From positions 930,001 to 994,000 of the forward strand of contig JAFLBV010000001.1 in NCBI GenBank assembly GCA_017302895.1: a stretch of 64,000 nt of DNA, given 5' to 3'. Under the pieces are notes generated by a model. It did not search any database, had not been told where the DNA came from, and worked only from the letters and a program-made list of their open reading frames with translations. This document shows, one piece after another, positions 35,573 through 44,435 of the stretch (position 1 is the first letter of the stretch; each line of letters starts with the position of its first letter). The position numbers and the translations under genes are program-made. Origin of the DNA: Ignavibacteria bacterium. Its GTDB lineage: Bacteria > Bacteroidota > Ignavibacteria > Ignavibacteriales > Ignavibacteriaceae.

Positions 35573-37009
35573 TCACTCCAAAATCAATAGAGCCACATTT
35601 TCAATGTGGTATGTATTCGGGAACATGTCAACTGCTCTCATTTTCACAAGTTTGTAACCTTCAGCCAGGAGTTCTTTAATATCTCTTGCCTGAGTCGTTG
35701 GATTGCAACTTACATAGACAATTTTTGCCGGTTTTATTTTTATCATATCGGCAAGAGTATTCGGGTGCATACCACTTCTCGGCGGATCAAGAATTACCAC
35801 ATCCGGTTTTGGAATGTCATTTGCTGCCAAAACGGGGAGAAAACTTTTGTAGAGGTCTGCAAGATAGAAATGGAGATGTGGTGCCTTGTTCAAATCTTTA
35901 TTGATTCCGGCATCCATAATGGCATCGGCAACCGCCTCGAAGCCGTAGACTTCCTTACAGTGTTTCGACATGTAGATTGTTATCGTTCCGGCACCGCAAT
36001 AGAGATCATATACAATCTCCGAACCCGTAAGTCCTGCATACTCAAGAGTTGTATCATATAGTTTTTCAGCCTGTGAAGTGTTGGTCTGGAAGAAGGAATT
36101 GGCGCTTATGCCGAATGTGTAATCACCAATTTTGTCGTAAATTTTTCCTTCACCAAAGAGCACAATCTCATATTCACCCTTTGCCACCTGCGCTTTTGAT
36201 GAGTTGATGTTGTTTACTATTGTGGTAATCTGTGGAAATTTAGTCCTGAGGGCAGAAGCATAATTGTAAATTACAGCCTGATCCTCACCTGCCGTGACCA
36301 GATTGACCATCAAGTCGGGAGTGTTTGCTGACTGTCTGATTACAAGATTTTTGAGATAACCGGTATGTGTTTTGGTGGAATATGCCTCGAAACCAAGCTC
36401 CGTAAAGTATTCTCTCGTGAAATCAACAATCTCTTCAGAGACCGGCGACTGCAGTTTGCATTCCTTCAGATCAAGCACTTTGTCGTAAACTCCCGGAACA
36501 TGCAACCCGAGAAAAAGCCCCTGATTTGTAACATCGGGCTTCCCCGCCTCATCTGAAGTCAGCCATCTTTTTTGCGAAAAAGAAAACTCCATTTTATTTC
36601 GATAATAGAACTGCTTGTCAGCCCCGAGAATCGGTTCCTGATCAATATCAGTGATGCCGCCGATATTTTTAAATATTTCAGCTACCTGCTGTTGTTTGTG
36701 CTTTATCTGTTCTGAATATACCAGGTCCTGCTGTTTGCAACCACCGCAAACACCAAAATGAGAGCAGAGGGGTTCTACACGCAAAGGGGATTTCTGCAGC
36801 ACTTCAACAACAACGGATTCGGCATAGTTCTTTTTTGTTTTGATCAGTTTCGCCAGAACCTTCTCACCCGGGTAAGCACCCTGAACAAAAACCACGAATC
36901 CTCTTTCATTTTCGGGATTTTCATCATCTTTCAGGAATGCAACGCCCTTGCCTTCGAATGCGTAGCTCTCTATTTCAAGTTCAATTATGCTGTTTTTTAC
37001 TAATTTCAT
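35573..37009 (-). CDS. rlmD: 23S rRNA (uracil-C5)-methyltransferase, RlmD/TrmA family
   Basis: 478 residues. The N-terminal TRAM-like domain (1-70) is followed by a cysteine cluster CSHFGVCGGC typical of iron-sulfur members. The SAM site YDLYCGAGTITIYM, the DPPRSGMHP motif, nucleophile C435 in VSCNP and base E470 in HIENV complete the family set. It methylates uridine C5 in rRNA (U1939 or U747 type). Its start codon overlaps the stop of the upstream methyltransferase by 4 bp. Confidence 0.88.
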   Translation of the reverse strand: MKLVKNSIIELEIESYAFEGKGVAFLKDDENPENERGFVVFVQGAYPGEKVLAKLIKTKKNYAESVVVEVLQKSPLRVEPLCSHFGVCGGCKQQDLVYSEQIKHKQQQVAEIFKNIGGITDIDQEPILGADKQFYYRNKMEFSFSQKRWLTSDEAGKPDVTNQGLFLGLHVPGVYDKVLDLKECKLQSPVSEEIVDFTREYFTELGFEAYSTKTHTGYLKNLVIRQSANTPDLMVNLVTAGEDQAVIYNYASALRTKFPQITTIVNNINSSKAQVAKGEYEIVLFGEGKIYDKIGDYTFGISANSFFQTNTSQAEKLYDTTLEYAGLTGSEIVYDLYCGAGTITIYMSKHCKEVYGFEAVADAIMDAGINKDLNKAPHLHFYLADLYKSFLPVLAANDIPKPDVVILDPPRSGMHPNTLADMIKIKPAKIVYVSCNPTTQARDIKELLAEGYKLVKMRAVDMFPNTYHIENVALLILE

Positions 37010-37716
37010 GGTTTTTGCAGTATCATCGTTTTAAGGTTCATATATTTTAAGGCTCCTCCTTTTACGAGTGAGGTAATCTCGTGTTTCTCCTGAACAAAAT
37101 CTTTCCGGAACTGCACCCTCTTATCGGCGGGCAGTGACTTCAAACTCGTTTCCAGTAATTTGTAGGATTTAATGTAAAATTCATCAAGGTCATTTGTAAA
37201 ATCTGCAGAGGATTTTATTACAAATCCCCGGGAGGTGTAGTAAGGCTCAAATTCATCAGCGTAGAGCGGATCCTGTCCCGACTCGGCCCAGATGTCATTC
37301 AGAAATGTGGGTGCAGGTTTTTTGTTGCAAAGAATTTCGGAGGTTGTCAGGTGACCGCCCGGTTTAAGAACCCTGCGGATTTGCTTTATCAGTTTGTTTC
37401 TGCCCGAAAGTGTAAGGGTTGCCTGACAGAAAACATGATCGAATGATTCGTCCTTATAGTCGAGTGATGCATAATCGACACAGAGAGAGGGAATCTGCTT
37501 TTCTTTGGGGGTGTTTGCCTTATACTCGAAAACTTCGGTGTTGTCATCAGATGCAGCTTTGATCGAGGAGAACCCCGCATCAACGAAGAAAGGAACGAGT
37601 TGCGGGAAACCATTCCCAAGAATTAGAAGTGAACAATCCCTTTCGGGGAATTCCTTCAGAAAGAATTTCACGGGTGAATCCCCTCCGGGAAGGAAGGGAG
37701 ATTTATTTTCCGGCAA
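37006..37716 (-). CDS. SAM-dependent methyltransferase (class I, Methyltransf_11-like)
   Basis: 236 residues. SLLILGNGFPQLVPFFVDAGF is the glycine-rich SAM loop in a weakened form, SVDYASLDYKDESFDHVF style residues follow at motif II, and IRRVLKPGGHLTTSEIL is the classic LKPGG loop. The substrate is unknown. Translationally coupled (4-bp overlap) to rlmD, which suggests a shared transcript but not necessarily a shared job. Confidence 0.72.
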   Translation of the reverse strand: MPENKSPFLPGGDSPVKFFLKEFPERDCSLLILGNGFPQLVPFFVDAGFSSIKAASDDNTEVFEYKANTPKEKQIPSLCVDYASLDYKDESFDHVFCQATLTLSGRNKLIKQIRRVLKPGGHLTTSEILCNKKPAPTFLNDIWAESGQDPLYADEFEPYYTSRGFVIKSSADFTNDLDEFYIKSYKLLETSLKSLPADKRVQFRKDFVQEKHEITSLVKGGALKYMNLKTMILQKP

Positions 37717-37794
37717 TTTTAATCCATCTTTTAATATTTTTCAAGAAGCAAATTTAAAGATTATTTATTTGATATCATCAGTCCGAAAGTTTTA

Positions 37795-39813
37795 ATGCGA
37801 TTTCTGCTCATTTTTGTCCTCTTTTCAGCCATGATATTTGCGCAGGCATTCGATCCGGCAAAGATCGACACTTCAAAAAACAGGCTGCCGGTGCCGGGAG
37901 ATACAACCCGCCTGCCCCGGTCTCCCCGTGACAGTGTAGTTGTGGATACTCTCGTGCCCGTTTATCAAATTCCATTGCATGGAGCTCTCTACGAGTATAA
38001 TTCAGAATACCTGAGGTATCTGAATTATCGAAATGGTGCTACGCTCTTCTCTCAGTTCCCAGTTGCTTACAACAGAAGCATGGGATTCCTGGGGCTTCCC
38101 TCCGAGATTATTTACTATGGTGAGGGACTAGGGAGAATCAGTTTTCTCGAAGATGGAATAGAAATCAACAATCGAACAACAAACACTCTCTATTTTGATG
38201 ATGTTCAGGAGAGTTATATCGAAAAACTCTCCCTTTACCCATCTTACATGGGATTTTTGTACGGAAATAAACCCAACCAGATGACTTTGTCGATTACGGG
38301 ACGGGATTTTGTCTCAGGAGCACCATACTCACGGGTAAAATACTTTGAGGGACCTTATGGCGAGGGTTACATCGATGTGCAGTTCAACCAGACGATTAAA
38401 AACAGACTGGTCTTTTATACGGAAGTCACAAACCAAAAGGTTGATGACGGCTTCAGAAACAGTGATCTCTCTCTTTGGAAAGGGAAAGTAAATCTGAAAT
38501 ATATCGCTTCGAGATATTTTAATCTTTCGGCAGGATACAACTATGTTCAACAGTCACTTGGTCTCAACGGTGGTGTAAATTACGATTCTGCAAAAACACT
38601 TGCAGCTTCAATTCCCGGAAGGACAATAGATGACATATTGTATGATGACAGAGCTGCTCCCGTGAATTTTCTAAACCGATATCAAAAAAATGCTTCACAC
38701 AGAATTAATCTTAAGGCTTTTGGCTATTTTGCCGGCAAAGGTTATTTCGAAGGGGCATTGTATCACCAGACCAATACCAATGAATTCCGTCAGAATGAGG
38801 ATTCGTTATTCACAAATGCAAACCGGTTCCTGATTGACAGAAAGTTTTCAGCCACGGGCGGATCGTTCAGAACGACATTCGATACCAAATATTTCGCAGC
38901 CGATGTCCATGCAAATTATGATGCTGTAACGCAGGAATCTTTTTGGTTCGACAGTTCAAGCGGAATCTTCGTCCCATCAGGTCTGGCGAGGAAAAACTCC
39001 TTTTCTGCAGGGGGCATTCTGACAGGTAAAGCGGGCGGGTTTGCTCTCTCCGGTTTTGGAAAGATTTTTATTTATGACGGGGAGGTTTACACGGGATTTG
39101 GTGGTGAAGGGAAAGCCGAATTTGCGGAGTACTTCAAATTCAGGGGCGGAGTTTCATGGCTTAACAGTTTTGAACAGGATTATGGTTACATAAACGCCAA
39201 ATCTTCCGTCACCAGAGCGGAAGGGGAGCTTGGATATGCCGACGGAATTCTCTCCCTGAAACTTCTGGGTTGGGTTGCAAACACTGACCGCACTTTAGTT
39301 GGTACTTTTATGCCAACCATGGACCCGATGGTTGCAATTGGCTTTGTACCTTTGATAGAACCCGAGAACCTCACTTTTGGAGCGGCTGTATCTGCGGATT
39401 ACAAAATTGGACCATTCTCCTGTTTTGCAGATATCCAATACAACCGCAAAAAACTCAAAGATTCGGGAAAAAACATAATCCCGATGCTCAATTCAAAGGT
39501 GGGAATAGTTTTCAGGAACACCTTGTTCAATGATGCTCTCGACCTGAAAACCACTCTTTCATATTCTTACAGAACCTCTTCGGTGGCGACATTCTATAAT
39601 TTCTTCACTGACCGGGTGCTTTATACCCCCTTCATGGATGATGTTCCGGCTTCGGGACAACTTGACTTCGCTCTTGCAGGTACAATTCAGAAGGTTGCGA
39701 CTCTCTACTTTTCGTGGGAAAATCTTCTTGGATCAAAATATTATCTTTCATCATATTACCCTGTGTTGCCAAGGAACATCCGATTTGGCATCTCCTGGGA
39801 ATTTTTGAATTAA
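37795..39813 (+). CDS. Outer-membrane beta-barrel protein with plug-like N-terminus
   Basis: 672 residues. A signal peptide (1-17) precedes a Pro/Asp-rich linker, then a segment resembling a degenerate TonB plug (FLEDGIEINNRTTNTLYFDDVQESYIEKLSLYPS, about 118-155). Alternating strands rich in aromatic residues continue to the C-terminus (NIRFGISWEFLN). It lacks the carboxypeptidase-D domain of true SusC proteins and is shorter than most receptors. It could be a porin or a reduced TonB receptor. It is 9 bp ahead of the PAP2 gene. Confidence 0.6.
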   Translation: MRFLLIFVLFSAMIFAQAFDPAKIDTSKNRLPVPGDTTRLPRSPRDSVVVDTLVPVYQIPLHGALYEYNSEYLRYLNYRNGATLFSQFPVAYNRSMGFLGLPSEIIYYGEGLGRISFLEDGIEINNRTTNTLYFDDVQESYIEKLSLYPSYMGFLYGNKPNQMTLSITGRDFVSGAPYSRVKYFEGPYGEGYIDVQFNQTIKNRLVFYTEVTNQKVDDGFRNSDLSLWKGKVNLKYIASRYFNLSAGYNYVQQSLGLNGGVNYDSAKTLAASIPGRTIDDILYDDRAAPVNFLNRYQKNASHRINLKAFGYFAGKGYFEGALYHQTNTNEFRQNEDSLFTNANRFLIDRKFSATGGSFRTTFDTKYFAADVHANYDAVTQESFWFDSSSGIFVPSGLARKNSFSAGGILTGKAGGFALSGFGKIFIYDGEVYTGFGGEGKAEFAEYFKFRGGVSWLNSFEQDYGYINAKSSVTRAEGELGYADGILSLKLLGWVANTDRTLVGTFMPTMDPMVAIGFVPLIEPENLTFGAAVSADYKIGPFSCFADIQYNRKKLKDSGKNIIPMLNSKVGIVFRNTLFNDALDLKTTLSYSYRTSSVATFYNFFTDRVLYTPFMDDVPASGQLDFALAGTIQKVATLYFSWENLLGSKYYLSSYYPVLPRNIRFGISWEFLN

Positions 39814-39822
39814 GGGGCAACA

Positions 39823-40389
39823 ATGGATTTTCTTTTTGAGATAGATAAAGCGGTTTTCTATTTTTTCAACCACACAATAAGTGCAAAACCACTCGACAGA
39901 TTCTTCTCGCTCATCACAGATGTGAACAGTTGGTATATCACCTATATCATCATGCTTGGAATTTTGGTTACGAAAGGGGGAAAAAGAGGAAGAATTGCTG
40001 CTGTTATGGCAATTTTGCTGATTGCAACGAGTGATCAAATCAGCTCAAATTTCCTGAAAAACCTGTTCGATCGGGTTCGACCCTGTAACTTTCTCCCCGA
40101 TGTGATAACACCAATCGGACCTGAAGGGACATTGTCGTTTCCCTCCAGTCATGCTGTAAATAATTTTGCCGTGGCGATGTTTTTTGCGATCCTCTTTCCG
40201 AATCTAAAATGGGTGCTTTTTATCACTGCAGCACTTATCGCAATCTCAAGACCCTATCTCGGTTTGCACTATCCTTCCGATATTGTTGCCGGAGCTCTTA
40301 TCGGAAGTGCAATCGGGTACGGTTTTGCGAAATTACAGATTTATATTGAGAACAGGTTTTTTAACGGGACGCAGATACAAGCGGATTAG
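39823..40389 (+). CDS. PAP2 family phosphatase, membrane
   Basis: 188 residues, about five membrane helices. The three family motifs are present: KNLFDRVRP, PSSHAVNN (the usual PSGH with S for G) and SRPYLGLHYPSD. These enzymes remove phosphate from lipid phosphates such as undecaprenyl diphosphate or phosphatidate. The last seven codons (GTQIQAD) and the stop lie inside a dispersed repeat (40366-40430), so the natural C-terminus was probably altered by that repeat. Confidence 0.88.
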   Translation: MDFLFEIDKAVFYFFNHTISAKPLDRFFSLITDVNSWYITYIIMLGILVTKGGKRGRIAAVMAILLIATSDQISSNFLKNLFDRVRPCNFLPDVITPIGPEGTLSFPSSHAVNNFAVAMFFAILFPNLKWVLFITAALIAISRPYLGLHYPSDIVAGALIGSAIGYGFAKLQIYIENRFFNGTQIQAD

Positions 40390-40430
40390 ACATGCCGAAG
40401 GCATCCCTTCGGGAGATTTTCGCAGAGGGG
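40366..40430 (+). repeat. Dispersed repeat, copy 1
   Basis: GGGACGCAGAT followed by a 54-bp unit (40377-40430) containing the inverted GCCGAAGG...CCTTCGGGAG motif. Copy 2 at 40539-40592 differs at 2 of 54 positions. It overlaps the 3' end of the PAP2 gene. Confidence 0.9.
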
Positions 40431-40431
40431 G

Positions 40432-40503
40432 AAAAGCCCTTTAGGGCGGTATATGTATAGAAACACGACAATCCATCAAAAAAGCCCTTTAGGGCGACAT
40501 ATG
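40432..40503 (+). repeat. Pair of AAAAGCCCTTTAGGGCG repeats
   Basis: AAAAGCCCTTTAGGGCG followed by GTATATG (40432-40455) or ACATATG (40480-40503). Each unit can fold on GCCCT/AGGGC. An inverted diverged copy lies at 41018-41043. Together with the flanking 54-bp units they fill the 239-bp gap between the PAP2 and macro-like genes. Confidence 0.85.
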
Positions 40504-40508
40504 GGTAG

Positions 40509-40592
40509 GGGACGCAGATCCGCCACAGCGGACCAAGTACAAGCGGATTAGATACGCCGAAGGCATCCCTTCGGGAGATTTTCGCAGAGGGG
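40509..40592 (+). repeat. Dispersed repeat, copy 2 with 19-bp insertion
   Basis: The same GGGACGCAGAT head (40509-40519) and 54-bp body (40539-40592) as copy 1, separated by 19 bp containing a small CCGC-CACA-GCGG palindrome. Confidence 0.9.
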
Positions 40593-40628
40593 AACCTTGA
40601 TGAAGAAAATGATTCAAGAATCTAACAA

Positions 40629-40997
40629 ATGGAAAACGAAATGATCGAATCACTAAAACCAAATCAAATATTTGTTTTTGGATCAAACCTCGCCGGGAAA
40701 CATTACGGTGGTGCTGCAAGACAGGCACAGGAAAAATTTGGTGCTGAATTTGGTGTCGGTGAAGGTTTCACAGGACAATGTTATGCCTTCCCGACACTCG
40801 ATGAAAATTTCGGAATGAGAACCGATGATGAAATCAATAAAAGTGTTGAAGATTTCTTTGCATGCGCAAAAACCAATCCCGACCTCGAATTCCTCCTCAC
40901 CAAAGTCGGCTGCGGTATAGCCGGCTTCGCCGAAAAATACATGATCGAAAAATTCAAACACGCACCTGGAAATGTGGTAAAACCCGAGGGGTGGTAG
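40629..40997 (+). CDS. Small macro-like protein (A1S_2505-type, phage-associated family)
   Basis: 122 residues. IFVFGSNLAGKHYGGAARQAQEKFGAEFGVGEGFTGQCYAFPT and the later VGCGIAGF follow the pattern of a small family often found in phage and defence neighbourhoods and distantly like macro domains that bind ADP-ribose. Function not established. A second ATG four codons in (40641) is possible. It stands alone, flanked on both sides by dispersed repeats. Confidence 0.62.
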   Translation: MENEMIESLKPNQIFVFGSNLAGKHYGGAARQAQEKFGAEFGVGEGFTGQCYAFPTLDENFGMRTDDEINKSVEDFFACAKTNPDLEFLLTKVGCGIAGFAEKYMIEKFKHAPGNVVKPEGW

Positions 40998-41017
40998 GGG
41001 AAGAGCGGAGTTTCGCC

Positions 41018-41043
41018 CATATGTCGCCGCAAGGGCTCTTTTC
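41018..41043 (-). repeat. Inverted, diverged copy of the AAAAGCCC repeat
   Basis: CATATGTCGCC-GCAA-GGGCTCTTTT on the plus strand is the reverse complement of the unit at 40480-40503 with changes in its middle. It lies downstream of the macro-like gene. Confidence 0.6.
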
Positions 41044-41077
41044 AGCTCATAGTTCATAGATCATACTAATAGCTGCG

Positions 41078-41698
41078 TCAGCGCACCTTCCACTCCGAAA
41101 GCTCAAGTTTTGCGCCTGTTGAGGCATCGAGGAGGAGTTCCTGTCCCGAGCCGCGGAAGCCCTGGCTCCCTTGTGATTCTTCGAGGGTGGAGATTATCTG
41201 CCAGACATAACGGTTGAACTTGGGGCTCCAGATAAACTTCAGTTTCCATTCATTTATTCCCGGTTTCAGGCCCTCTTTTGTGGCTAAAACAAATGCTTTT
41301 TGCGGAGTAATGTCAAATGAACAGCCTGCAGGGTTCGCCTCGCAGTCCGGGATGCCGTTCACCTCCATCAGCGGGTCGATGTTACCTTTGGCATCGGTAA
41401 AAAGTTCGATTTTACCTCTAACATATTCCTTATCGGGTACTACGATGTCATATACCCAAAAGTATTTCACAGAATCGAAATAAGAGGCGGTTTCGTTCAG
41501 TTTGATGTAGTTTGTGAAGAAGGTTTCGCCTGTTTTCCCGGCGATATAGGAGTCAACTTTAGGCTTCAACTGTTCCGGTACACCCGTTAGTTTGAAGGTT
41601 TTTGGGTATCTGTTATCTGTAATTTCACAGACGGGGCAACTGCATCCCTGCCAGATGAGTGAAAGAAGTGTGATTGTTAGAATGAGTGAGAATCGCAT
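41078..41698 (-). CDS. Hypothetical lipoprotein
   Basis: 206 residues from the ATG at 41698 (GGA six bases upstream); another ATG lies six codons earlier. A hydrophobic leader ends in a lipobox-like LIWQGC, immediately followed by a Cys-rich CSCPVC. The body has FTNYIKLNETASYFDSVKYFWVYDI and a second Cys pair in PDCEANPAGC, then a Gly/Ser/Gln-rich stretch and a C-terminal EWKVR. I recognise no family. Genes on either side converge on or diverge from it, so it gives no operon clue. Confidence 0.6.
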   Translation of the reverse strand: MRFSLILTITLLSLIWQGCSCPVCEITDNRYPKTFKLTGVPEQLKPKVDSYIAGKTGETFFTNYIKLNETASYFDSVKYFWVYDIVVPDKEYVRGKIELFTDAKGNIDPLMEVNGIPDCEANPAGCSFDITPQKAFVLATKEGLKPGINEWKLKFIWSPKFNRYVWQIISTLEESQGSQGFRGSGQELLLDASTGAKLELSEWKVR

Positions 41699-41896
41699 CT
41701 GTTTTCCGTGGTGCATTAGTATAAAAATTAAGTTTCTTAATGATTTACCAAAATATCGAAAAATTGTTCCATTTCATAACAAAATTGATTGAAAATGTTG
41801 AAATTTCTTCGCTGTAATAATAAGATTACAAATATTTACCCAAAGATTTTGTAAATTGACACTCAACTTTTCACAAAACACAGAAAGAGGAGACTA

Positions 41897-42508
41897 ATGA
41901 ACTATTTAGTTCTGTTAAGGCACGGGCAGTCTCAATGGAACCTTGAGAACAGATTTACAGGCTGGGTTGATGTTGATATCACCGAACTTGGTGAAAAAGA
42001 AGCAACCGAAGCCGGTGAACTTTTGAAAGCGAAAAATCTAAAATTTGATCATCTATTTACTTCAGTTCTTAAGAGAGCAATCAGGACTGCCGAACTGGCA
42101 GCCAAAAGTGCCGGTTATGATGAAATACCTGTGGACAGAGACCAGGCACTGAATGAACGCCACTACGGTGACCTTCAGGGCTTGAACAAAGCCGAAACCG
42201 CACAAAAGTTTGGTGACGAACAGGTGCACCTCTGGAGAAGAAGCTACGACATTAACCCCCCGAACGGCGAAAGCCTGAAAGATACTGCCGCAAGAACCAT
42301 TCCTTACTATGTTGAAAAAATAGAACCGATGGTGAAAGCGGGACAGAATATCTGGGTTGTTGCTCATGGCAATTCTCTCCGTTCACTCGTAATGCACCTT
42401 GACGGTCTTACCCGGGAGGAAGTACTTGAACTCAATATTCCAACCGGTGTTCCGCTCGTATATGAGTTTGAAGACGGCAAAGTATTGAATAAATATTACT
42501 TAAAATAG
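41897..42508 (+). CDS. gpmA: 2,3-bisphosphoglycerate-dependent phosphoglycerate mutase
   Basis: 203 residues. LLRHGQSQWNLENRFTGW with phospho-histidine H9, the ERHYGDLQGLNKAE loop with the acid glutamate, and VVAHGNSLR with the second histidine are all intact. It interconverts 3- and 2-phosphoglycerate in glycolysis. It is shorter than the roughly 230-250 residues usual for this enzyme; the C-terminal lid is reduced, as in some Bacteroidota and proteobacterial forms. AGAGGAG precedes the start. Confidence 0.9.
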   Translation: MNYLVLLRHGQSQWNLENRFTGWVDVDITELGEKEATEAGELLKAKNLKFDHLFTSVLKRAIRTAELAAKSAGYDEIPVDRDQALNERHYGDLQGLNKAETAQKFGDEQVHLWRRSYDINPPNGESLKDTAARTIPYYVEKIEPMVKAGQNIWVVAHGNSLRSLVMHLDGLTREEVLELNIPTGVPLVYEFEDGKVLNKYYLK

Positions 42509-42516
42509 TTTTAATT

Positions 42517-42556
42517 TGCCGGAAGGGGAAATATCTCCCTCCGGCAGTCATTTTTG
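42517..42556 (+). terminator. Terminator after gpmA
   Basis: TGCCGGAAGGG (42517-42527) pairs with CCCTCCGGCA (42537-42546) with one bulged A, then GTCATTTTT. Confidence 0.72.
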
Positions 42557-42593
42557 CAGGGGAAATTTCGAAATTATGATACAGGAGTTCCCT

Positions 42594-44417
42594 ATGAAAA
42601 AATTATTTACGATTCTCATATTAGGCGTTATAGCCATTAACGCTCAATTCATCACCCCCGGAACGGGAGTCACATGGAATATGGACAGTCTGGTCGCCAG
42701 ATCAGGTGGTTTGATTACCGGTTCATTTCCGAACTACACAGTAGCCACAGTATGCTCGGTTTCAGTTAATGACAGACTGATTATTCCCCAAGGTTCAGTC
42801 GTAACATTTTCGACGACCGGAAACGGCTTTGTCATCCTTGGTGCAGTTGAAGTAAATGGCGCACCGGGAGACAGTGTTTACTTTAAGGGTACCACTGAAA
42901 GTCCACAGGGTGTCTATGAAGGATTCTACTTCCGTGACACAGGTGCAGACACCACTTCAGTAATAAAGTACGCCGTTTTTGTTCACGGTTACTATCCGGT
43001 AAGATGCCTGAATTCAAGCCCGAGAGTATATAACTCCCGCTTCTACAAATGCAGAAGACCAATTTACATGTCTTCAAACTCAAGTCCGGTTATCAAGTAT
43101 AACTACATTTCAGAAGCTTATGAGTATGGCATTTACGGTACCACAGGTTCATCTCCGGTAATTGAGTACAACGAACTTTACAACAACAACAGTCAGAACA
43201 CAAGTCCGAAAAACCAGATAACTTTCGGTACACAGAATAATAATTCACCCCGAATCAGGTATAACAAAGTACACGGCGGTTCCTACAACAGAACCGGTGG
43301 TATAAGCATTTCCACTCTTCTTTCGGGGAGTTCGTCTTCATCCGAGATTGCATTCAATGAAATCTATAGCAACAGCTATGGTATCGCTCTGGCGGGTGCT
43401 GAAATTACATGCTATGTTCATGACAATCTGATCTACAACAACAACATCAACCCCGATCCGCTTACTACGGGAAGTGGTATCAGCATCAGTGGTAACGGTA
43501 CAAACAGACCGATCGTTTCCCGTAACAAAATTTATGGTAACCTTTGGGGTATAACTGTATATAACGGTTCTGCCATAGCAGCCGGACCGACACCATCGCT
43601 CGGAAACATAACAAACGCCGATACATCCGATAACGGATACAATAAAATTTACGGCAATCTCCAGACTGGCGTGCCATTCGACCTGTTCAACAACTGCACG
43701 AACGACATTTACGCTCAGAACAACGACTGGGCAGTTTATGACTCGGCTGCAATAGAACTCCACATTACTCACAAAGTCGATGATCCCGCACGCGGATGGG
43801 TATTTTTCAATCCTTTCCTCGATTCTTCAATCGTTCCCGTTGAACTCGAATCCTTTACAGCTCAGGCTGTTGAAGGTGGAGTAAAATTAAACTGGACAAC
43901 AGCATCCGAATTGAATAATTCAGGTTTTGTTATCGAGAGAAAAGGAAGTCTGGAACAGGAATGGACAAATGCCGGATTTGTAGCCGGAAAGGGCACCACC
44001 ACTTCTAAAAACGAATATTCATTTATTGATAAACCGGGAAAAGAAGGCACCTACGCCTACCGTCTCCGTCAGGTTGACTATGACGGTACGACAAGTATCT
44101 CAATGATGGTATTCGCTGAATTCACCGGACTGGTACTTTCCCATGATCTTGGACAAAACTACCCGAATCCGTTCAATCCCGAAACAGTTATCAGATATAC
44201 CGTCGGCGGGAACGAACCTGCAAGAGTTGCATTGAGAATTTATGATGCACTCGGTGCAGAAGTGGCAACCCTTGTCGAGGGAATTCAGGAACCCGGAAAT
44301 TATGATGTGAAATTTAACTCAAAAACAGCAGGACTTGCTTTAAGTTCGGGTGTTTATTTCTACGAAATCAATATTAATGCAACAACCATAACCAAAAAAT
44401 TCGTTATCAACAAGTAA
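42594..44417 (+). CDS. Secreted parallel beta-helix protein with T9SS domain
   Basis: 607 residues from the ATG at 42594, which has GGAG 8 bp upstream and yields a signal peptide. The central part (about 70-400) is a right-handed beta-helix with repeated units such as SSPVIEYNELYNNN, NNSPRIRYNKVHGG and RPIVSRNKIYGN, the architecture of pectate-lyase-like surface proteins. An FN3-like joint (ELESFTAQAVEGGVKLNWTTASELNNSGF) and a T9SS sorting domain (QNYPNPFNPET, about 515-607) follow. Ligand or substrate unknown. Confidence 0.8.
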   Translation: MKKLFTILILGVIAINAQFITPGTGVTWNMDSLVARSGGLITGSFPNYTVATVCSVSVNDRLIIPQGSVVTFSTTGNGFVILGAVEVNGAPGDSVYFKGTTESPQGVYEGFYFRDTGADTTSVIKYAVFVHGYYPVRCLNSSPRVYNSRFYKCRRPIYMSSNSSPVIKYNYISEAYEYGIYGTTGSSPVIEYNELYNNNSQNTSPKNQITFGTQNNNSPRIRYNKVHGGSYNRTGGISISTLLSGSSSSSEIAFNEIYSNSYGIALAGAEITCYVHDNLIYNNNINPDPLTTGSGISISGNGTNRPIVSRNKIYGNLWGITVYNGSAIAAGPTPSLGNITNADTSDNGYNKIYGNLQTGVPFDLFNNCTNDIYAQNNDWAVYDSAAIELHITHKVDDPARGWVFFNPFLDSSIVPVELESFTAQAVEGGVKLNWTTASELNNSGFVIERKGSLEQEWTNAGFVAGKGTTTSKNEYSFIDKPGKEGTYAYRLRQVDYDGTTSISMMVFAEFTGLVLSHDLGQNYPNPFNPETVIRYTVGGNEPARVALRIYDALGAEVATLVEGIQEPGNYDVKFNSKTAGLALSSGVYFYEININATTITKKFVINK

Positions 44418-44435
44418 TCGTATCAGGAATAAAAA

